DNA of 64,000 nucleotides, from assembly GCA_013298595.1 (NCBI GenBank), contig JAAFIG010000005.1, positions 97,544 to 161,543 on the forward strand, given 5' to 3'. Below, in pieces: positions 61,103 through 64,000 of this stretch. Both the position numbers and the translations under genes were made by a program. How positions within the stretch are numbered: the first letter of the stretch is position 1; the number at the start of each line of letters is the position of its first letter. The DNA is from Deinococcales bacterium. GTDB lineage: Bacteria; Deinococcota; Deinococci; Deinococcales; JAAFIG01. The notes beneath the pieces were generated by a model that was not told the DNA's origin, did not search any database, and was given only the letters and a program-made list of their open reading frames with translations.

Positions 61103-62032
61103 TTAGGCTGCTGGTACGCTCGAGCGTAAAGCTTCAAAATTTCCCTGTAATGAATATGCAGGACTTGTCGCAGGAATAATAATTGAATCATACGGTTGTA
61201 ACTGCATTGTCATTCCAGCGCACTCGAGCATTGCCGAGCCTTTGGTCAGCGTAATCGTATGGAAGCTCGAGCCATCAGGCACAGCTTTAGTAGTATTTTT
61301 TAATTTCTCGAGCACAAAATACGGACAAGTTGTTAAAACCACTGCACCACTCGAGAAAACAGGTTCATGTTGAGCTTTAGCGGCTGAAGTTGTAGTCACT
61401 GCAACGGATTGCTCGAGATGCAAAGCCCGTCCAGCACTGGCAGGACGATCCCAATCGTACACTCGGTACGTGATATCCGAAGTTTGCTGCACTTCGTACA
61501 ATAACATTCCAGGTCCTAGGGCGTGCATCGTACCCGCGTGCATCATGACAGTGTCGCCACTTTGTACAGCTTCAAATTGCGCGACATCTTGCACGTTACC
61601 AGAACGAATTGCAGTCTCGAGAACCACTTGAGAAATGCCATTTTTTACACCAGCAATCAGTTTTGCCCCAGCATCCACCTCGAGTAAATGCCACGCCTCG
61701 GTTTTACCAAGTTGCCCAACACCCTCGAGTTGCACAGCTTGAAGATCATTAGGATGCACTTGAATTGAAAGCCAATCAGCACAATCGAGTAACTTAATTA
61801 ATAACGGAAACCTCGAAGCTTTGTAATTTGTGCCAAGTAAATCCGAGCCAAATTCAAGGGCTAAAGCCTTGAGCGAACGTCCAGCAAAAACACCACTTTG
61901 TACTGTGTTAAGCTCATGGATCAGCCAAGCTTCGCCAATGGGAATTTCGGGTTTTGTCGTTGGTTTTAAGCGTTGACCGCCCCAGACTCGAGCGTGGAAC
62001 TGCACAGAAACTTGCAAAGGTAAAAGTATCAT
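61103..62032 (-). CDS. manA: Mannose-6-phosphate isomerase
   Basis: A 309-aa cupin-type phosphomannose isomerase (Bacillus ManA size) interconverting fructose-6-P and mannose-6-P for polysaccharide precursors. Zinc ligands lie in LSIQVHPND and GKTEAWHLL, with MMHAGTMHALGPG and an active-site Arg in SDITYRVYDWDRP. ATG 62032 is 7 nt from TAGAAT; the longer in-frame extension into the glycosyltransferase gene is rejected. Confidence 0.93.
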   Translation of the reverse strand: MILLPLQVSVQFHARVWGGQRLKPTTKPEIPIGEAWLIHELNTVQSGVFAGRSLKALALEFGSDLLGTNYKASRFPLLIKLLDCADWLSIQVHPNDLQAVQLEGVGQLGKTEAWHLLEVDAGAKLIAGVKNGISQVVLETAIRSGNVQDVAQFEAVQSGDTVMMHAGTMHALGPGMLLYEVQQTSDITYRVYDWDRPASAGRALHLEQSVAVTTTSAAKAQHEPVFSSGAVVLTTCPYFVLEKLKNTTKAVPDGSSFHTITLTKGSAMLECAGMTMQLQPYDSIIIPATSPAYSLQGNFEALRSSVPAA

Positions 62033-62067
62033 TGCTGATATTCTACAAAAATAGTTATTGTTTGTGT

Positions 62068-62949
62068 CTAATGTTTTGGTGGTAATCCGCGTTGACGGCG
62101 AACAATGACACGAAGATACTGAAAATACCAACGAAATAATGGAAAAGTTGGAAAGGTAATCAGTAAATTCACAATAAAGGGCTTGATTCCTTCTCGAATA
62201 CCTTGCCAAAATGTCAAGTGTTTCGAGCGTAACCTAGAAGCAAGCTGAGCAGCTTCTAAAAGTACCTCATGCTCGATTTGTTCTGAGTTTTGCCGTATTT
62301 TTTGCCAAGCCATTTGTTGTGGAAAATCCTTGGTTTTTTGATACAAACGCCACCAAGGTGACGGGTATTTAAGAACACTTAATCGTCCTGATTCACTAAC
62401 TGTTGGGTTAGCTCGAGTGAAACGCAACATAAAATCATTATCCACACCTATTCCCAGTTGATCTGGGTTGCGCCAACGTTGTTGAGTACGGCGATGTAAC
62501 CAAGAAGATGGAGCAACAATATAATTATTTATGGTTCTTGTTGCCGCACGAATTCCTGAAATATTATTAAGACCTGTTGGTTCAAACACAGCACACATGC
62601 CATAAACCAGACTCGAGTGATGCGTTATAGCAGTGTTTAATAAACTCGAGAGATGCCACGGCAGCCAAAGATCATCGTGCCCAAGGTACGCTACCCAAGT
62701 GCCTTTTGCTAATTCGAGACCATGATTATTAGGGGTTGCTTGAGAACCACTGTTGGTTGCAAGACTCACAAAATGAATGCGTGGGTCGTTGTAACGTGCC
62801 ACCACTTCAGCTGTGTTATCTGTGCAGGCATCACCAATAATAAAATACTCAAAATCTGTAAAATCTTGCTGCAATACACTTTCTATTGTCCAAGCAAGGG
62901 TTTGACTCGAGTTAAAAGTAGCTGTGATAACAGTGATGGTTGGGGTCAT
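62068..62949 (-). CDS. GT2-family glycosyltransferase
   Basis: A 293-aa GT-A fold enzyme: TVITATFNSSQTLAWTIESVL, DACTDNT, YLGHDDLW (DxD-like) and a basic, hydrophobic C-terminus (~250-285) that may associate with the membrane. Transfers a sugar in surface polysaccharide or glycan assembly. It overlaps the cupin gene by 4 bp. Confidence 0.92.
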   Translation of the reverse strand: MTPTITVITATFNSSQTLAWTIESVLQQDFTDFEYFIIGDACTDNTAEVVARYNDPRIHFVSLATNSGSQATPNNHGLELAKGTWVAYLGHDDLWLPWHLSSLLNTAITHHSSLVYGMCAVFEPTGLNNISGIRAATRTINNYIVAPSSWLHRRTQQRWRNPDQLGIGVDNDFMLRFTRANPTVSESGRLSVLKYPSPWWRLYQKTKDFPQQMAWQKIRQNSEQIEHEVLLEAAQLASRLRSKHLTFWQGIREGIKPFIVNLLITFPTFPLFRWYFQYLRVIVRRQRGLPPKH

Positions 62950-63458
62950 GAGAAATCAAAAGGAATAAGGTCATTTTTAATTGGTAAACGGTACTTATCT
63001 GGGTTTTGATGATTGTATGGTCTAGTTGGCATATTGATAAAATAAGCATCTTCAGAACCAATATTTTGCACACCATGAAAAATACCTGGTGGAATGGTTA
63101 ACATCACCCGTTGGCGTTCAGAAAATGTCCGAACGTTCAGCATTCCATGAGTTGTTGAATCAACTCGAGCATCAAAAAAAGCCCAACGCACACAACCTTT
63201 CACCATAAAAAGCCGATCTTCTTGTGCTTTGTGCATCACCCAAGCGCGAATGCTATTTGGATAAGCAATTACCATGTACGCATATACAAGAGGATCTAAA
63301 CCCCAAGCAGGATTGTATATTTCGGTTAATTCGCCACGTTCATCAATGTTGGCAAGACGAGATGTGATTTCTAAACCCGCAATTTGTAATTCGAGACGCT
63401 GACCACTAGCAGTAACGGTTTGAGGGTCTTGCAGTATGTCTATTTTGGGGTCAATCAT
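62946..63458 (-). CDS. dTDP-4-dehydrorhamnose 3,5-epimerase-like cupin
   Basis: A 170-aa RmlC-like cupin: AWVMHKAQEDRLFMVKG (catalytic His region) and PPGIFHGVQNIG. Likely converts a nucleotide sugar or acts on a 4-keto sugar for the adjacent glycosyltransferase. TAGAAT is 8 nt before the ATG (leaderless). First gene of the cupin-GT2-manA set. Confidence 0.85.
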   Translation of the reverse strand: MIDPKIDILQDPQTVTASGQRLELQIAGLEITSRLANIDERGELTEIYNPAWGLDPLVYAYMVIAYPNSIRAWVMHKAQEDRLFMVKGCVRWAFFDARVDSTTHGMLNVRTFSERQRVMLTIPPGIFHGVQNIGSEDAYFINMPTRPYNHQNPDKYRLPIKNDLIPFDFS

Positions 63459-63665
63459 AGGATATGATTCTACATTTTTTTCTGACTTGTACGCTTTTTT
63501 ACTTTGTCAATATCTGATTTTGATATTCAAGTAACCTAGAGCCATATAGCAAATAGTTTAATACGGAAATAAGCCAATTGGACGAGTGGTCAAAATCGCT
63601 TGTGAGAAAACTAAGTGTCTGCTACCATGCTGAGGTTGCCTGCAAAAGGCTAGGGAGTCAAAACC
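63459..63665. other. 207-bp intergenic region
   Basis: Contains the cupin leaderless -10 (complement of 63467-63472), a short dyad AATATC-N7-GATATT near 63508-63526 and the SD AGGGAG for the following lipoprotein gene. No gene seen. No CTCGAG. Confidence 0.5.
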
Positions 63666-63890
63666 ATGAAAACCACTACAAAACGCGGAGTAGTTCTGAT
63701 TGTGTGCCTATTGATGGCAGTGTTAGCAGCTTGCCAACAAACACCAACAACTCGAGATAACCCAACGACTAGTCCTTTGGTGCAAATACAACTGCAATGG
63801 AGTTCAGTCACACCATCAGATTCTCAACTTCGTTTTTCTCATGCACGTTGGCGAGATAGTAGTGCTGTTTACCTAAGAGCGTGTTTATAA
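63666..63890 (+). pseudogene. Lipoprotein gene apparently truncated by an insertion sequence
   Basis: A 74-aa frame with a typical lipoprotein signal (LIVCLLMAVLAAC, Cys23) and a short mature part rich in Thr/Pro/Ser. The last ~5 codons (RACL and stop) lie within the start of the IS element end (GAGCGTGTTTATAAAGG at 63878-63894), so the original protein was probably longer. SD AGGGAG precedes the ATG. Family unknown. Confidence 0.65.
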
Positions 63891-64000
63891 AGGGTCGAGT
63901 CTCCTCAAAATCAACTGAATATTTGCCAAATAAGCCCAAGATTCCGTGGTACTCGGCAAACCCTCAAAGTCCCTCGTTAAACGCCGACAACGAGTCAACC
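63878..64000 (-). mobile_element. End of an IS5-family-like insertion sequence (transposase C-terminus)
   Basis: The minus strand from the window edge to TAA at 63885-63887 encodes CRRLTRDFEGLPSTTESW then AYLANIQLILRRLDPL. This is the stereotyped C-terminus of IS5-family transposases (RRL-KD-E-LP-T-E-...-LA-I-LMLRRL). The terminal sequence GAGCGTGTTTATAAAGG at 63878-63894 is a plausible terminal inverted repeat with TAA next to it. The rest of the element is outside the window. Confidence 0.85.

Noticed and set aside
63508..63526. AATATC/GATATT dyad as an operator
   Set aside because: Short AT-rich palindrome, expected by chance in this spacer; no adjacent regulator.
1..64000. XhoI-like restriction-modification system explaining CTCGAG
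   Set aside because: No methyltransferase or restriction gene is in the window; restriction would also be expected to deplete, not enrich, the site.
1..64000. tRNA or rRNA genes in spacers
   Set aside because: Spacers over 70 bp were read for cloverleaf-like stems and the TTCGA-type T-loop with CCA-like ends; TTCGA strings seen are fragments of CTCGAG-like sites without acceptor stems.

Overview
This 64-kb window is a dense bacterial chromosome segment of roughly mid-40s % GC (by eye). No tRNA, rRNA, CRISPR array or prophage was seen. Four features point to a low-GC member of the Deinococcus-Thermus lineage: (i) at least 27 genes have a TANNNT-like -10 hexamer only 5-8 nt before the start codon, i.e. 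leaderless transcription, which is a hallmark of Deinococcus; (ii) there are three DinB/YfiT-superfamily proteins, one of the bacillithiol S-transferase type; (iii) glyS encodes the Thermus-type dimeric glycyl-tRNA synthetase behind a T-box leader; (iv) the ORFs show standalone EtfBA and MCM enzymes and many secreted hydrolases. This placement is inference.

The most striking property is global. The palindrome CTCGAG occurs about once every 170 bp (35 copies counted by hand in the first 6 kb), against about one per 5 kb expected. It lies in every reading frame (as Leu-Glu, Ala/Ser/Pro/Thr-Arg, or Ser-Ser/Arg), in intergenic DNA, in terminator hairpins and next to start codons. It resembles the cyanobacterial HIP1 repeat but with another sequence.

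Layout. 0-6.2 kb: partial ORF, fabD, a lipoprotein, a minus-strand MBL/FAH pair, a CheW-CheR pair and a cytosolic class A-like serine hydrolase. 6.2-16 kb: HtrA protease, butyrate-type kinase, glutaredoxin, secreted phosphoesterase, preTA, BstA-like DinB, PAP2-like protein, enoyl-CoA hydratase, GNAT-Nudix fusion. 16-21 kb: second hydratase, a Gly/Arg-rich low-complexity protein, an orphan osmoprotectant-binding protein, purA, a small cytochrome c. 21-31.4 kb: DinB, a YheO-type regulator with an aminotransferase/ornithine-cyclodeaminase-like pair, rRNA methyltransferase, class C-like hydrolase, wHTH regulator, ackA, NmrA/HxlR divergent pair, DUF1801 and WGR-DUF1963 proteins.

31.4-34.2 kb: T-box, glyS, and a small AT-rich insert carrying a zincin metallopeptidase plus a 61-aa protein. 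The insert is bounded by a 44-bp duplication of the glyS 3' end. This is the best candidate for an undescribed mobile or toxin-like module. 34.2-45 kb: nucleotidyltransferase, DinB, M28 peptidase, etfBA, GH57 glucan enzyme, LacI regulator with a near-perfect operator, and a sugar ABC importer lacking its ATPase. 45-53 kb: alaS, a PhyH-type dioxygenase, and a QOR-PH-SDR-DUF559 operon ending in paired inverted repeats. 53-64 kb: Ser/Thr kinase, macro and KTSC genes, methylmalonyl-CoA mutase catalytic subunit, coiled-coil lipoprotein, split chromate transporter, MalG-like permease with a large insertion, GNAT, ManA, glycosyltransferase, cupin epimerase, and a lipoprotein that runs into the end of an IS5-type insertion sequence.

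Functionally the window combines fatty/organic acid metabolism (FabD, two enoyl-CoA hydratases, ETF, MCM, two acyl kinases, QOR, SDR), glucan/sugar uptake under LacI control, pyrimidine reduction (PreTA), translation (GlyRS, AlaRS, rRNA methylation) and surface polysaccharide precursors (ManA, GT2, cupin). All counts and coordinates are by eye; no database search was run.
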